A stretch of DNA of 64,000 nucleotides from Shimia sp040370365 (GTDB taxonomy: Bacteria > Pseudomonadota > Alphaproteobacteria > Rhodobacterales > Rhodobacteraceae). The notes beneath the pieces were generated by a model. That model did no database searches and was not told the DNA's origin. It saw only the letters and a list, made by a program, of their open reading frames with translations. Location of the stretch: contig NZ_BAABWQ010000002.1 in NCBI RefSeq assembly GCF_040370365.1, positions 434,001 through 498,000 on the forward strand, given 5' to 3'. Below are positions 17,547 to 26,126 of the stretch, one piece after another (position 1 is the first letter of the stretch; the number at the start of each line of letters is the position of its first letter). A program made the translations under genes and the position numbers.

Positions 17547-19147
17547 CATTGCTTTCTATTCAAAACCTATCTCTGTCCATCGGCATCACCCCGGTTCTAC
17601 ATGACGTCTCGTTTGACATCGCAGCCGGTGAGATCGTCGCCTTGACCGGCGAAAGTGGATCGGGAAAGTCTATGACCGCGCTTGCTGTGATGCAGCTGCA
17701 GCCTGAGGCCGCGACGACAACTGGCCAAATCAAACTGAGCGGCGCAGATCTAAACGACCTGCCTGAGAGCACCCTGTGCACCATGCGCGGCAATGAATTT
17801 GGCATGGTGTTTCAAGAACCCGCAACAGCTCTCAATCCACTTCAAACCATCGGGCAACAAGTCGCCGAAGCCATCCAAATTCATGACATCATGCCCAAGG
17901 CAACCGCGATGGAACAGGCGGCCGCCATGCTCACCCGCGTAGGTATGCCACAAGACCTGTTTCCTTTGACCCGCTACCCGCATGAGCTGTCCGGAGGCCA
18001 ACGGCAACGGGTGGTCATCGCCATGGCCATCGCACGCCGCCCATGCCTATTGATTGCAGATGAACCCACAACCGCGCTTGATGTCACGACCCAAGCGCGC
18101 GTTCTCGATCTGCTCAAAGATCTTGTGCAGGAATTTGATATGGGTCTGCTGATCATCACCCATGATCTTGCCGTTGTGGCCGACATTGCAGATCGCATCG
18201 TTGTCATGCGACGAGGCAACGTGGTGGAGCAGGGCCCCACCAAAACCTTGCTTGCCAATATGCAGCATCCCTACACACGGGCACTCTTTGAAGCCTCAAG
18301 CCACGCGGTCGACCTGCCACCGGCACAGAACGACCCAACACCCATTCTGACGGTGCGAAACGTCACACGCGACTACCCGCAGCCCCGCCTACGCATGTTC
18401 GCACCGCGTGCGCAGCTGCGCGCAGTCAACAACGTCTCTCTTGAGATTCATCAAGGCGAACATGTTGGCCTCGTGGGTGAATCCGGCTGCGGCAAGTCCA
18501 CGTTGACCCGCGCCATTCTAGGTCTCGAACCAGTGCAGAAAGGCACAATCACCGCATTTGGCCACCCGGTTGGCCCCACCATGCCAGCGGCCCAACGTCT
18601 CAAAACTCAAGTGGTGTTCCAAGACCCTTACAGTAGCTTCAATCCCCGCCACAAAGTGTCACGTATCTTGGCAGAGCCTTTCTACCTGATCAAAGCACAT
18701 CAAACTGGAGCGCAGCTGGAAAGAGCTATCTCAGATGTCCTGTCTGACGTGGGCCTCACATCTGACGACGCAGACAAGTACATTCACGAGTTTTCAGGCG
18801 GGCAACGTCAGCGCATCGCCATCGCGCGCGCGCTGATCACGCGTCCAGAACTCATCATCTTCGACGAGGCCGTCTCTGCATTGGATGTGTCGATCCGCGC
18901 CCAAATCCTTGATCTAATCGCTGATCTGTCACGACATCATACCCTCGCTTACCTTTTCATATCCCATGACCTCTCTGTGGTGCGGACCATTACTGACCGG
19001 GTGCTGGTTATGCAGGACGGAGAGATCGTCGAGCAAGGTAGGACGGCGGAGGTCTTTGCCAATCCACAACATCCTTACACCCAATCTTTGATAGAGGCTG
19101 CCCCGGTGCTGCCCACAATTCAAGAGGCGTCACATGTCCCTGCCTGA
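17543..19147 (+). CDS. Double ABC ATPase (DppD-DppF fusion)
   Basis: A 534-residue protein with two complete nucleotide-binding domains in one chain. Domain 1: GESGSGKSM, LSGGQRQRV, DEPTTALD, ITHDLAVV. Domain 2 (from about residue 270): GESGCGKST, FSGGQRQRI, DEAVSALD, ISHDLSVV. Each half carries the C-terminal oligopeptide-type extension (HPYTRALFEA and HPYTQSLIEA). Both sites look catalytically intact. The start is a GTG overlapping the permease stop. The 3' end overlaps the aldehyde dehydrogenase gene by 14 bp. Confidence 0.94.
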   Translation: MTLLSIQNLSLSIGITPVLHDVSFDIAAGEIVALTGESGSGKSMTALAVMQLQPEAATTTGQIKLSGADLNDLPESTLCTMRGNEFGMVFQEPATALNPLQTIGQQVAEAIQIHDIMPKATAMEQAAAMLTRVGMPQDLFPLTRYPHELSGGQRQRVVIAMAIARRPCLLIADEPTTALDVTTQARVLDLLKDLVQEFDMGLLIITHDLAVVADIADRIVVMRRGNVVEQGPTKTLLANMQHPYTRALFEASSHAVDLPPAQNDPTPILTVRNVTRDYPQPRLRMFAPRAQLRAVNNVSLEIHQGEHVGLVGESGCGKSTLTRAILGLEPVQKGTITAFGHPVGPTMPAAQRLKTQVVFQDPYSSFNPRHKVSRILAEPFYLIKAHQTGAQLERAISDVLSDVGLTSDDADKYIHEFSGGQRQRIAIARALITRPELIIFDEAVSALDVSIRAQILDLIADLSRHHTLAYLFISHDLSVVRTITDRVLVMQDGEIVEQGRTAEVFANPQHPYTQSLIEAAPVLPTIQEASHVPA

Positions 19148-20582
19148 GCTACCATTTGCCCCGTCTCTTTGCTTAATCGGAGGCCATTGGGTGGCCGCCC
19201 AAAACAAAGAAACATTGGATCTAACCAACCCCTCGGACGGCACCGGACTCGCCGCCATCGCCCGCGGCACTGCGGTCGACATTGACGCTGCGGTCGCCGC
19301 CGCACACACCGCCCGTGCAGACGTTTGGGGGCGCAGCACAGCGGCTGAGCGTGGCCGCCTTCTTATGCGCATTGGGCAATTGGTCAAAGAAAACGCTGAA
19401 ACCCTTGCCCAACTCGAAGCTCTTGATGTTGGCAAACCTCTCACGCAAGCGCGCAACGACGTGACAGCTCTCGCGCGCTACATGGAATTTTACGGTAGCG
19501 CAGCGGATAAAGTGCATGGTGAAACCATTCCATATCTCGACGGCTACACCGTCTACACCCTGCGCGAAGCCTACGGCGTGACCGGCCACATTGTGCCATG
19601 GAACTACCCGATGCAGATCATTGGCCGCTCTGTAGGTGCGGCGCTGGCCATGGGAAATGCATGCGTTCTCAAACCTGCAGAAGAGGCCTGCTTGACCGCT
19701 TTGGCTTTTGCCGATCTTGCGATGCAAGCAGGCCTGCCTGACGGAGTGCTCAATGTTGTACCGGGTTTGGGGGCCGAAGCAGGCGCGGCTCTTGCAGGCC
19801 ACCCAGATATACAACACGTGTCATTTACTGGATCGGTCAACACAGGGCGGCTTGTGCAAACCGCGGCCGCGCAAAACGTGGTGCCGGTGACACTGGAGCT
19901 GGGCGGCAAATCTCCACAGTTGGTCTTTGCCGATGCTGATCTGAATGCGGCCCTTCCTTTCCTTGTGAACGCCGGTATTCAAAATGCGGGCCAAACCTGC
20001 TCTGCATCTTCGCGGATATTGGTCGAGCGCTCGGTCTACAACGAAGTCACCGACCGCATGTCAGCCGCTTACACTCAAATGCGCGCAGCTCCAGCTCTGG
20101 AAGACGCATCGCTTGGGCCGCTCATCTCAGCCCGACAAAAAGAAATCGTCACCGATTTCTTAAAGCAGGGCGCCGATTTGCCAACCGCTGCACAAGGCCA
20201 GATCGCAACAGATGCCCCTGGCCACTATGTCGCGCCAACACTTATCGCAGAGGTCCCACCCGATCATACGTTGGCTCAAGATGAAATTTTTGGTCCTGTG
20301 CAGGTCTTGATCCCGTTTGACAGCGAAGAGGAGGCCTTGGCCATAGCCAACAACACCAAATATGGTCTTGTGGCTTCGGTCTGGTCACAAAACGGCGCCC
20401 GCCAGATGCGCCTGGCCAAACAACTCAAGGCCGGTCAGGTGTTCCTCAACAACTATGGTGCAGGTGGCGGGGTGGAATTGCCCTTTGGGGGCACCGGCCA
20501 CTCCGGCCATGGGCGGGAAAAGGGCTTTGAAGCCCTGTTTCATTTTTCACAACTCAAAACCGTGGCCGCGTTGCACGGCTAA
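19134..20582 (+). CDS. NAD(P)+-dependent aldehyde dehydrogenase
   Basis: A 482-residue class-I/II-type aldehyde dehydrogenase. The cofactor motif IVPWNYPMQ, the general base Glu in LELGGKSPQ, the nucleophile Cys in NAGQTCSASSRILVER, and the C-terminal LPFGGTGHSGHGREKG are all present. The pattern resembles betaine-aldehyde and aminoaldehyde dehydrogenases, but the substrate is not decided by sequence. It overlaps the ATPase gene by 14 bp and is followed by a short-chain dehydrogenase after 17 bp, suggesting a catabolic pair for an alcohol/aldehyde fragment released by the M20 hydrolase (inference). Confidence 0.92.
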   Translation: MSLPELPFAPSLCLIGGHWVAAQNKETLDLTNPSDGTGLAAIARGTAVDIDAAVAAAHTARADVWGRSTAAERGRLLMRIGQLVKENAETLAQLEALDVGKPLTQARNDVTALARYMEFYGSAADKVHGETIPYLDGYTVYTLREAYGVTGHIVPWNYPMQIIGRSVGAALAMGNACVLKPAEEACLTALAFADLAMQAGLPDGVLNVVPGLGAEAGAALAGHPDIQHVSFTGSVNTGRLVQTAAAQNVVPVTLELGGKSPQLVFADADLNAALPFLVNAGIQNAGQTCSASSRILVERSVYNEVTDRMSAAYTQMRAAPALEDASLGPLISARQKEIVTDFLKQGADLPTAAQGQIATDAPGHYVAPTLIAEVPPDHTLAQDEIFGPVQVLIPFDSEEEALAIANNTKYGLVASVWSQNGARQMRLAKQLKAGQVFLNNYGAGGGVELPFGGTGHSGHGREKGFEALFHFSQLKTVAALHG

Positions 20583-20599
20583 CCGCGAAAGGGCATCAG

Positions 20600-21343
20600 A
20601 TGCGTCTTGAAAACAAAACGGCCATTGTCACCGGTGGCGCTCAGGGCTTTGGCGCAGGTATCGTCGACAAATTCCTGTCTGAGGGCGCACATGTGATGGT
20701 GGCCGACATCAACGCCGACTCTGCCATCGCCAAAGCTTCCGAACACCCCAATTCCATCGCCAGCACGGTGAATGTCGCTGACGCAGCGAGTGTTCAGGCC
20801 ATGATTCAGAGCGCGATCACAGCTTGGGGCCGCATCGACATCGTTGTGAACAACGCGGGCATTACCCATCTGCCTGCACCACTTGAAACCATTTCTGAAA
20901 CCGACTTTGACCGCGTCTTCGCCGTAAACTGCAAGTCCATTTTTTTGATCGCACAGTCTTTGATTCCACACATGAAATCACATGGACAGGGTGCAATCCT
21001 CAACATCTCCTCCACCGCAGGTCTTTCTCCGCGCCCCAATCTCAACTGGTACAACGCCTCCAAAGGCTGGGTGAACACAGCCACCAAAACTATGGCCGTC
21101 GAGCTTGCCCCCTTTGGCATCCGCGTCAACGCGCTCAACCCGGTCGCTGGCGAAACGCCCCTGCTCAAATCTTTCATGGGCGAAGACACACCACAAATGC
21201 GTGCAAGATTTCTTGCCACCATCCCATTGGGCCGCTTCTCTCAACCCGAAGATATGGGCAACGCCGCAGCTTTTCTGTGCTCAGACGAGGCCAGCATGAT
21301 CACAGGCACCCTTATGGAGGTCGATGGCGGCCGCTGCATTTAG
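20600..21343 (+). CDS. Short-chain dehydrogenase/reductase
   Basis: A 247-residue classical SDR. The cofactor motif is TGGAQGFGAG, the NNAG motif is present, the catalytic Ser is in NISSTAG, and the YxxxK pair is in WYNASKGW. The C-terminal MITGTLMEVDGGRCI is typical of FabG/glucose-dehydrogenase-like SDRs. The Asp at the end of the second strand region (MVADIN) suggests NAD(H) preference. It is the last gene of the M20/ABC operon; the next gene, nasT, begins 152 bp later and belongs to a different function. I see no terminator with a T-run in that gap. Confidence 0.92.
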   Translation: MRLENKTAIVTGGAQGFGAGIVDKFLSEGAHVMVADINADSAIAKASEHPNSIASTVNVADAASVQAMIQSAITAWGRIDIVVNNAGITHLPAPLETISETDFDRVFAVNCKSIFLIAQSLIPHMKSHGQGAILNISSTAGLSPRPNLNWYNASKGWVNTATKTMAVELAPFGIRVNALNPVAGETPLLKSFMGEDTPQMRARFLATIPLGRFSQPEDMGNAAAFLCSDEASMITGTLMEVDGGRCI

Positions 21344-21495
21344 ACCGCACATAAATCAGGCGATATCCAAAATGTGGCGCAAAAAATGAGCAAATATCCG
21401 CATGACGTATCAACGTTGCCCTACCTTCCCTATGGCCCAGCGCTGCAACGCAGCGTAGGACAGAGCGTCCCCTGCCAGCGGAGCTAAATCCAGCC

Positions 21496-22080
21496 GTGAC
21501 CGCCAAGCTTACCATCCTGATCGTGGAGCCTGATAAGCCTCGCGCCGAAGCCATTATCGACAGTTTGGCCGCAACCGGAGATCACCAAATCCGTGTGCTG
21601 TCAGAATCAACCGGCCTTGCGCGCTCGGTTGCGGAACTGAACCCAGACCTTGTTTTGGTGGATGTCGCCAATCCAAGTCGTGACGCGATCGACGCGCTCA
21701 CATTGGCGTCTTCCCCGCTGGAACGCCCCGTGGCGATGTTTGTTGACCGCTCCGATGACGGATTGACCAAAGCGGCTATCGAGGCTGGCGTTTCCGCCTA
21801 TGTCGTGGACGGCATGCACCCGGACCGCATCAAACCGGTGCTGGATGCGGCCATCGCTCGCTTTCACATGTTCGCGCGCATGCGCAACGAATTGGCCGCC
21901 ACCAAACGCGCGCTTGAAGAACGTAAAATCATCGACCGCGCCAAAGGCATCTTGATGCGTGCGCGAAACCTAACCGAAGATGAAGCCTACGCCTTGATCC
22001 GCAAGACCGCGATGAGCCAAGGCAAGAAAATCGCAGACGTGGCCCAGGCACTCGTCACCGCCTCGGAACTTCTGTCATGA
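21496..22080 (+). CDS. nasT: ANTAR-domain antiterminator NasT
   Basis: A 194-residue regulator with an N-terminal pseudo-receiver domain (ILIVEPDKPRAEAIIDSLA) and a C-terminal ANTAR RNA-binding domain (about 135-190; IDRAKGILMRARNLTEDEAY, then KTAMSQGKKIADVAQAL). In alphaproteobacteria NasT binds a two-hairpin leader RNA and prevents termination when nitrate or nitrite releases it from NasS. Such a leader is present upstream of nrtA at 23352-23462. The start is GTG at 21496. It overlaps nasS by ATGA, so the sensor and antiterminator are co-translated. Confidence 0.93.
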   Translation: MTAKLTILIVEPDKPRAEAIIDSLAATGDHQIRVLSESTGLARSVAELNPDLVLVDVANPSRDAIDALTLASSPLERPVAMFVDRSDDGLTKAAIEAGVSAYVVDGMHPDRIKPVLDAAIARFHMFARMRNELAATKRALEERKIIDRAKGILMRARNLTEDEAYALIRKTAMSQGKKIADVAQALVTASELLS

Positions 22081-23252
22081 GAACTTTGCCCTTGTCCGTC
22101 GGCTTTATGCCGCTGGTGGATGCCGCCCCGCTTATCATCGCCCACGAACTGGGCTTTGCAGAAGAAGAGGGCCTTGCCCTCAACCTGCAAAGCGCCCCAA
22201 GCTGGTCCACTCTGCGTGATCGCCTTGTTCTCGGGCAAATCGAAGCCGCCCATATGCTTGCGCCGGTGCCTGTAGCCATGGCCCTTGGGCTTGGCGGTGT
22301 CCCAACGCAACTCGATGCCCTTTGCGTTTTATCAGTCAACGGCAACTCTATCGGCATCTCCAACGCCTTGGCGAGCGAGCTTTCGGCCAAAGGTGCGCTG
22401 CCCGACTTTATGGATGCCGATGCCACCGGCAAGGCTCTGGCCGACCTCGGCCGCACACTGCGCGTTGGGGTACCCTTTCCTTTCTCGATGCATGCAGAAC
22501 TGCTGCACTATTGGCTTGCAAGCTCTGGCCTCAATGCGCCCGAAGCCCTAGACATGCGCATCATTCCACCGCCCCTGATGGCTCAGGCAATTGCCGACGA
22601 CGAAATCGACGCCTTTTGTGTGGGCGAGCCCTGGGGCAGCATCACCGTCGAACAAGGAGGCGGTCGATTGCTATTGGCCGGGGCCGCCATTTGGCAATTC
22701 ACCCCCGAAAAGGTGCTCGCTGTACGCCGCGAGTGGGCACAAGCTGAGGACGATCTGACCGGACGACTGATGCGCGCCGTGTGGAAAGCAGGCCGGTGGC
22801 TGTCTGACCCATCCAGACGCTCGACTGCCTCTGACATTCTGGCTTGGCCGGAGTACCTCGACGTTTCTGCGGAAATTCTGGAACGTGCACTTAGCGGGCA
22901 AATGCTCACGCGACCACGTGGTCAACACACCACAGTGCCACGCATGCTCGAATTCTTTGAAGGCGCCGCCACCTTCCCATGGAAAAGTCAGGCCGCTTGG
23001 ATCGGCACCCGCATGGCCACCCGATTTGGCCTTGATCGCGCGCACTCTGCGGCTTCCGCCGCCACCGTGTTCAGAACGGATCTGTACCGCCGCCACCTCG
23101 CAAGCGTTGGCGCCATTATGCCTGCGGCATCTGAAAAACGCGAAGGCGCGCTCCAAACCCCAACCTCGACTGCAGCCGACGGTGGCACACTCACCTTGGG
23201 TCCAGATCGATTCTTTGATGGGCGGATTTTCGACCCAGCCCTCCCTGACTGA
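22077..23252 (+). CDS. nasS: Nitrate/nitrite-sensing protein NasS
   Basis: A 391-residue NrtA/CmpA-like solute-binding fold without any signal peptide, so it is cytoplasmic. The beginning, PLSVGFMPLVDAAPLIIAHE, matches the periplasmic nitrate-binding proteins (compare nrtA at 23515), as does FCVGEPWGS. NasS binds nitrate or nitrite and sequesters NasT when ligand is absent. The gene order nasT-nasS directly before the nrt genes supports this. I am confident of the assignment because of the missing leader plus the ANTAR partner. Confidence 0.9.
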   Translation: MRTLPLSVGFMPLVDAAPLIIAHELGFAEEEGLALNLQSAPSWSTLRDRLVLGQIEAAHMLAPVPVAMALGLGGVPTQLDALCVLSVNGNSIGISNALASELSAKGALPDFMDADATGKALADLGRTLRVGVPFPFSMHAELLHYWLASSGLNAPEALDMRIIPPPLMAQAIADDEIDAFCVGEPWGSITVEQGGGRLLLAGAAIWQFTPEKVLAVRREWAQAEDDLTGRLMRAVWKAGRWLSDPSRRSTASDILAWPEYLDVSAEILERALSGQMLTRPRGQHTTVPRMLEFFEGAATFPWKSQAAWIGTRMATRFGLDRAHSAASAATVFRTDLYRRHLASVGAIMPAASEKREGALQTPTSTAADGGTLTLGPDRFFDGRIFDPALPD

Positions 23253-23351
23253 TGAAATTTTGTGCATTTGCAGCATCAGACGCGGCGGCGCAGAAGAAAT
23301 CAACGAATCTTTCTTGAGACTCAGCGGCACGTACCGCCAAATGTTCTCAAC

Positions 23352-23395
23352 GCGGAACAAGGTCGTTTCGCTGATCCTGCCCCGAATGACCGGGG
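23352..23395 (+). promoter_or_regulatory. Two-hairpin ANTAR (NasT) RNA target in nrtA leader
   Basis: Two adjacent hairpins with six-base loops. P1 (23352-23371) has a 7-bp stem GCGGAAC/GTTTCGC (one G-U pair) and loop AAGGTC. P2 (23380-23395) has a 5-bp stem CCCCG/CGGGG and loop AATGAC. Both loops have A at position 1 and G at position 4, the known recognition rule for ANTAR proteins. An 8-base linker separates them. A terminator follows 15 bases later, and nasT is the gene two upstream. The site should be bound by NasT and govern nrtA-nasA expression. Confidence 0.88.
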
Positions 23396-23410
23396 ACCTT
23401 CCTGAGCAAA

Positions 23411-23462
23411 GCCGCTCGACCTGCCGGAGTTCCTCCCTCGGCATTGGTCGCGCGGTTTTTTT
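23411..23462 (+). terminator. Leader terminator upstream of nrtA (NasT-controlled)
   Basis: The outer stem CCGCTCGACC / GGTCGCGCGG (one mismatch) encloses a second stem TGCCGGAG / CTCGGCA with one bulge; loop TTCCTCC. Seven T residues (23456-23462) follow directly, then a second T-run. It lies 53 bp before the nrtA start and just after the ANTAR hairpins, so it is the expected target of NasT antitermination. Confidence 0.88.
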
Positions 23463-23514
23463 CGTTTTTTAGCCCTCTCCTCCACCAAGAAGGGCACAAC
23501 ATAGGGACTGCAAT

Positions 23515-24879
23515 ATGCAACGCATCGCTTCGATCCTGGCTGCCACGACTCTGTTCGTGACGCCAGCAATGGCAGAACTGGAACTTGAAAAGGATGAGCT
23601 GACCTTCGGTTTCATCAAACTCACAGACATGGCGCCATTGGCGGTTGCATATGAACAGGGCTACTTCGACGACGAAGGTCTGTTTGTAACCCTCGAAGCA
23701 CAAGCGAACTGGAAGGTTCTACTGGACGGGGTGATCGACGGTCAACTGGACGGCGCGCACATGCTGGCTGGTCAGCCATTGGCTGCCACGATCGGTTACG
23801 GCACAGAGGCCCACATTATCACACCATTCTCAATGGATCTGAATGGCAACGGCATAACCGTATCCAATCAGATTTGGGAAGAAATGAAACCACACGTACC
23901 GTTGATGGACGATGGTCGTCCACAGCACCCGATTTCTGCATCAGCCCTGAAGCCAGTTGTCGAAAAATACACCGACGAAGGTAAGCCCTTTAACATGGGC
24001 ATGGTGTTCCCCGTCTCCACACACAACTACGAGCTGCGCTACTGGCTCGCTGCTGGCGGCCTAGAGCCGGGTTTCTACTCTCCTGAAAATATCACCGGCC
24101 AAATCGGCGCCGACGTGCTGTTGTCCGTGACACCTCCGCCACAGATGCCCGCCACTATGGAAGCTGGCACCATCTACGGCTATTGCGTGGGTGAGCCTTG
24201 GAACCAGCAGGCCGTGTTCAAAGGTATCGGAGTTCCAGTCATCACCGACTATGAACTTTGGAAGAACAACCCTGAGAAGGTTTTTGGCCTTAACGCCGAG
24301 TTTGCCGAGAAATATCCAAACACCACACTGGCAGTGACCAAAGCGCTGATCCGCGCGGCCATGTGGTTGGATGAAAACGACAACGCCAACCGCGAGGAAG
24401 CTGTAAAAATTCTCAGCCAGCCTGAATATGTGGGTGCGGACTACGACGTGATCGCCAATTCCATGACCGGCACGTTTGAGTATGAAAAAGGCGACAAGCG
24501 CGACGTACCCGATTTCAACGTATTCTTCCGCTACAACGCAACTTACCCATTCTACTCCGATGCGATTTGGTACCTAACACAAATGCGTCGCTGGGGTCAG
24601 ATTGCCGAAGCCAAGCCTGACAGCTGGTATGACGAAGTTGCAAAGTCTGTCTACAAACCTGCGATATATCTGGAAGCCGCCAAGCTGTTGGTTGACGAAG
24701 GTCTAGCAGATGCAGCTGATTTCCCTTGGGACAGCGATGGCTACAAAGCACCTACTCCGGCAGAAGATGTGATTGACGGTATCGCTTACGATGGCCGAGC
24801 ACCAAATGCCTACCTAGATAGCCTGCCAATCGGCCTGAAAGGCGACCAGCGCGTCGTCGGCACCGAAGTGCAGGGTTAA
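23515..24879 (+). CDS. nrtA: Nitrate/nitrite ABC transporter binding protein NrtA
   Basis: A 454-residue periplasmic solute-binding protein of the NrtA/CmpA family. A cleavable signal peptide is seen at residues 1-20 (ending TPAMA). Family motifs: FGFIKLTDMAPLAVAYEQGY, LLDGVIDGQLDGAHMLAGQP, YCVGEPWNQQ. It is preceded by the ANTAR leader and followed by a strong hairpin before nrtB. NrtA presents nitrate (and perhaps nitrite) to the NrtB permease. Homology with nasS is visible along the whole length, which fits the sensor having arisen from such a binding protein. Confidence 0.94.
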   Translation: MQRIASILAATTLFVTPAMAELELEKDELTFGFIKLTDMAPLAVAYEQGYFDDEGLFVTLEAQANWKVLLDGVIDGQLDGAHMLAGQPLAATIGYGTEAHIITPFSMDLNGNGITVSNQIWEEMKPHVPLMDDGRPQHPISASALKPVVEKYTDEGKPFNMGMVFPVSTHNYELRYWLAAGGLEPGFYSPENITGQIGADVLLSVTPPPQMPATMEAGTIYGYCVGEPWNQQAVFKGIGVPVITDYELWKNNPEKVFGLNAEFAEKYPNTTLAVTKALIRAAMWLDENDNANREEAVKILSQPEYVGADYDVIANSMTGTFEYEKGDKRDVPDFNVFFRYNATYPFYSDAIWYLTQMRRWGQIAEAKPDSWYDEVAKSVYKPAIYLEAAKLLVDEGLADAADFPWDSDGYKAPTPAEDVIDGIAYDGRAPNAYLDSLPIGLKGDQRVVGTEVQG

Positions 24880-24893
24880 CCCCAACACTCCCC

Positions 24894-24959
24894 GCGGGAC
24901 GGCGGGTGGGGCGAGGTGCCAGAAGGGCACCAAGCGTCCCCACCGTCCCGCACCTTTTT
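24894..24959 (+). terminator. Strong hairpin between nrtA and nrtB (attenuator)
   Basis: A long imperfect stem: GCGGGAC at 24894-24900 pairs with GTCCCGC at 24945-24951, and inner segments GGTGGGG/CCCCACC and GGTGCC/GGCACC also pair. TTTTT at 24955-24959 follows. In a shared transcript it would lower nrtB onward relative to nrtA, or protect the nrtA 3' end, matching the high need for the binding protein. Confidence 0.8.
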
Positions 24960-25043
24960 GTTCGAAATCACACCTCCGCAAAACAGCCGCGATACTGACG
25001 CAATACCGATGTCAGAAATCAGCGACTTAGCTAGGACCCAGAC

Positions 25044-26126
25044 ATGACCACAATCGACCCGCAAAACTTGGCTGATGAAGACCGCGAAGCCCGCCGCGCG
25101 CGCCTCTTCACCCGCATTAACAAGGCCGACGCCTGGTTTCAGGTCATCGGTCTCAGTTTTATCACTCCCATTCTGAAAGCCGCTGCTGGCGACAACCCAA
25201 AGGCACAAGCCGCTGAAATCTGGCGTCTTTTGGGCGTTCCTCTGCTCGCAATTGCAGTTTTCCTGATGCTCTGGGCCAACTTCGCGCCCAAAGTGCAAAC
25301 GTCGCTCGGCGCGGTCCCTGGACCCAGCCAAGTATGGTCCGAAGCCGTCTTGCTGCACAAAGATGCTCAAGCCAAAGCCGCAAAAGAGACCAAGTTTCTT
25401 GAGCGCGTCGAAGCCCGAAACGCCAAGTTCATCGCCAATGGTCAGCCAGAAAAAGTCAAAGATATCAAGTACACAGGCAGTCCAAGCTACTACAATCAGA
25501 TCTGGACCTCGATCAAAACGGTGTTCTTTGGCTTCCTAATAGGCACATTTATCGCCGTTCCGATCGGGATCATGGCAGGCCTCAGCCCCTACGCAAACGC
25601 AGCTGTGAATCCACTGATTCAAATCTTCAAACCGGTCTCACCGCTTGCTTGGCTGCCCATTGTCACAATGGTCGTTTCCGCCACCTACACAGTGGATGAC
25701 GGTCTGTTCTCCAAGTCTTTCTTAACCTCCGCGATCACCGTAACCCTTTGTTCCCTTTGGCCAACTTTGATCAACACCGCACTTGGCGTGGCCTCCATCG
25801 ACAAAGATTTGGTGAACGTCTCCAAGGTTCTGAAGATGAACACTTACACCAAGATCACCAAGCTGGTGCTGCCCTCAGCCCTACCACTGATCTTCACCGG
25901 TCTGCGCCTGTCGCTTGGTGTCGGCTGGATGGTTTTGATCGCTGCAGAAATGCTGGCGCAAAACCCAGGACTTGGAAAATTTGTCTGGGACGAATTTCAA
26001 AACGGCTCCTCCAGCTCGCTCGCAAAAATCATGGTTGCAGTCTTCACGATTGGCATCATCGGCTTCCTGCTTGATCGCCTGATGTACGCCATCCAGTCAC
26101 TTTTCACCTTTTCCTCTAACCGGTGA
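25044..26126 (+). CDS. nrtB: Nitrate ABC transporter permease NrtB
   Basis: A 360-residue inner-membrane permease of the NrtB/SsuC family. An N-terminal cytoplasmic stretch and first helix (about 65-82) precede a charged loop, then the conserved permease core from about 150: FLIGTFIAVPIGIMAG, FKPVSPLAWLPIV and the EAA-like region around KVLKMNTYTKITKLVLPSALP. It is about 80 residues longer than the shortest homologues because of the N-terminal part. AGGAC lies upstream of the ATG. It overlaps the ATPase gene by 4 bp. Confidence 0.93.
   Translation: MTTIDPQNLADEDREARRARLFTRINKADAWFQVIGLSFITPILKAAAGDNPKAQAAEIWRLLGVPLLAIAVFLMLWANFAPKVQTSLGAVPGPSQVWSEAVLLHKDAQAKAAKETKFLERVEARNAKFIANGQPEKVKDIKYTGSPSYYNQIWTSIKTVFFGFLIGTFIAVPIGIMAGLSPYANAAVNPLIQIFKPVSPLAWLPIVTMVVSATYTVDDGLFSKSFLTSAITVTLCSLWPTLINTALGVASIDKDLVNVSKVLKMNTYTKITKLVLPSALPLIFTGLRLSLGVGWMVLIAAEMLAQNPGLGKFVWDEFQNGSSSSLAKIMVAVFTIGIIGFLLDRLMYAIQSLFTFSSNR

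Noticed and set aside
21344..21495. Possible sigma-54 (-24/-12) promoter before nasT (TGGCGC or TGGCCC with nearby GC)
   Set aside because: The GG to GC spacing is wrong (not 10 bases) in each candidate, and no paired NtrC site is visible.
23205..23235. TGGCAC in the end of nasS as a -24 box for the nrt operon
   Set aside because: No GC at the required distance; it reads into GG instead, and the match lies inside coding sequence.
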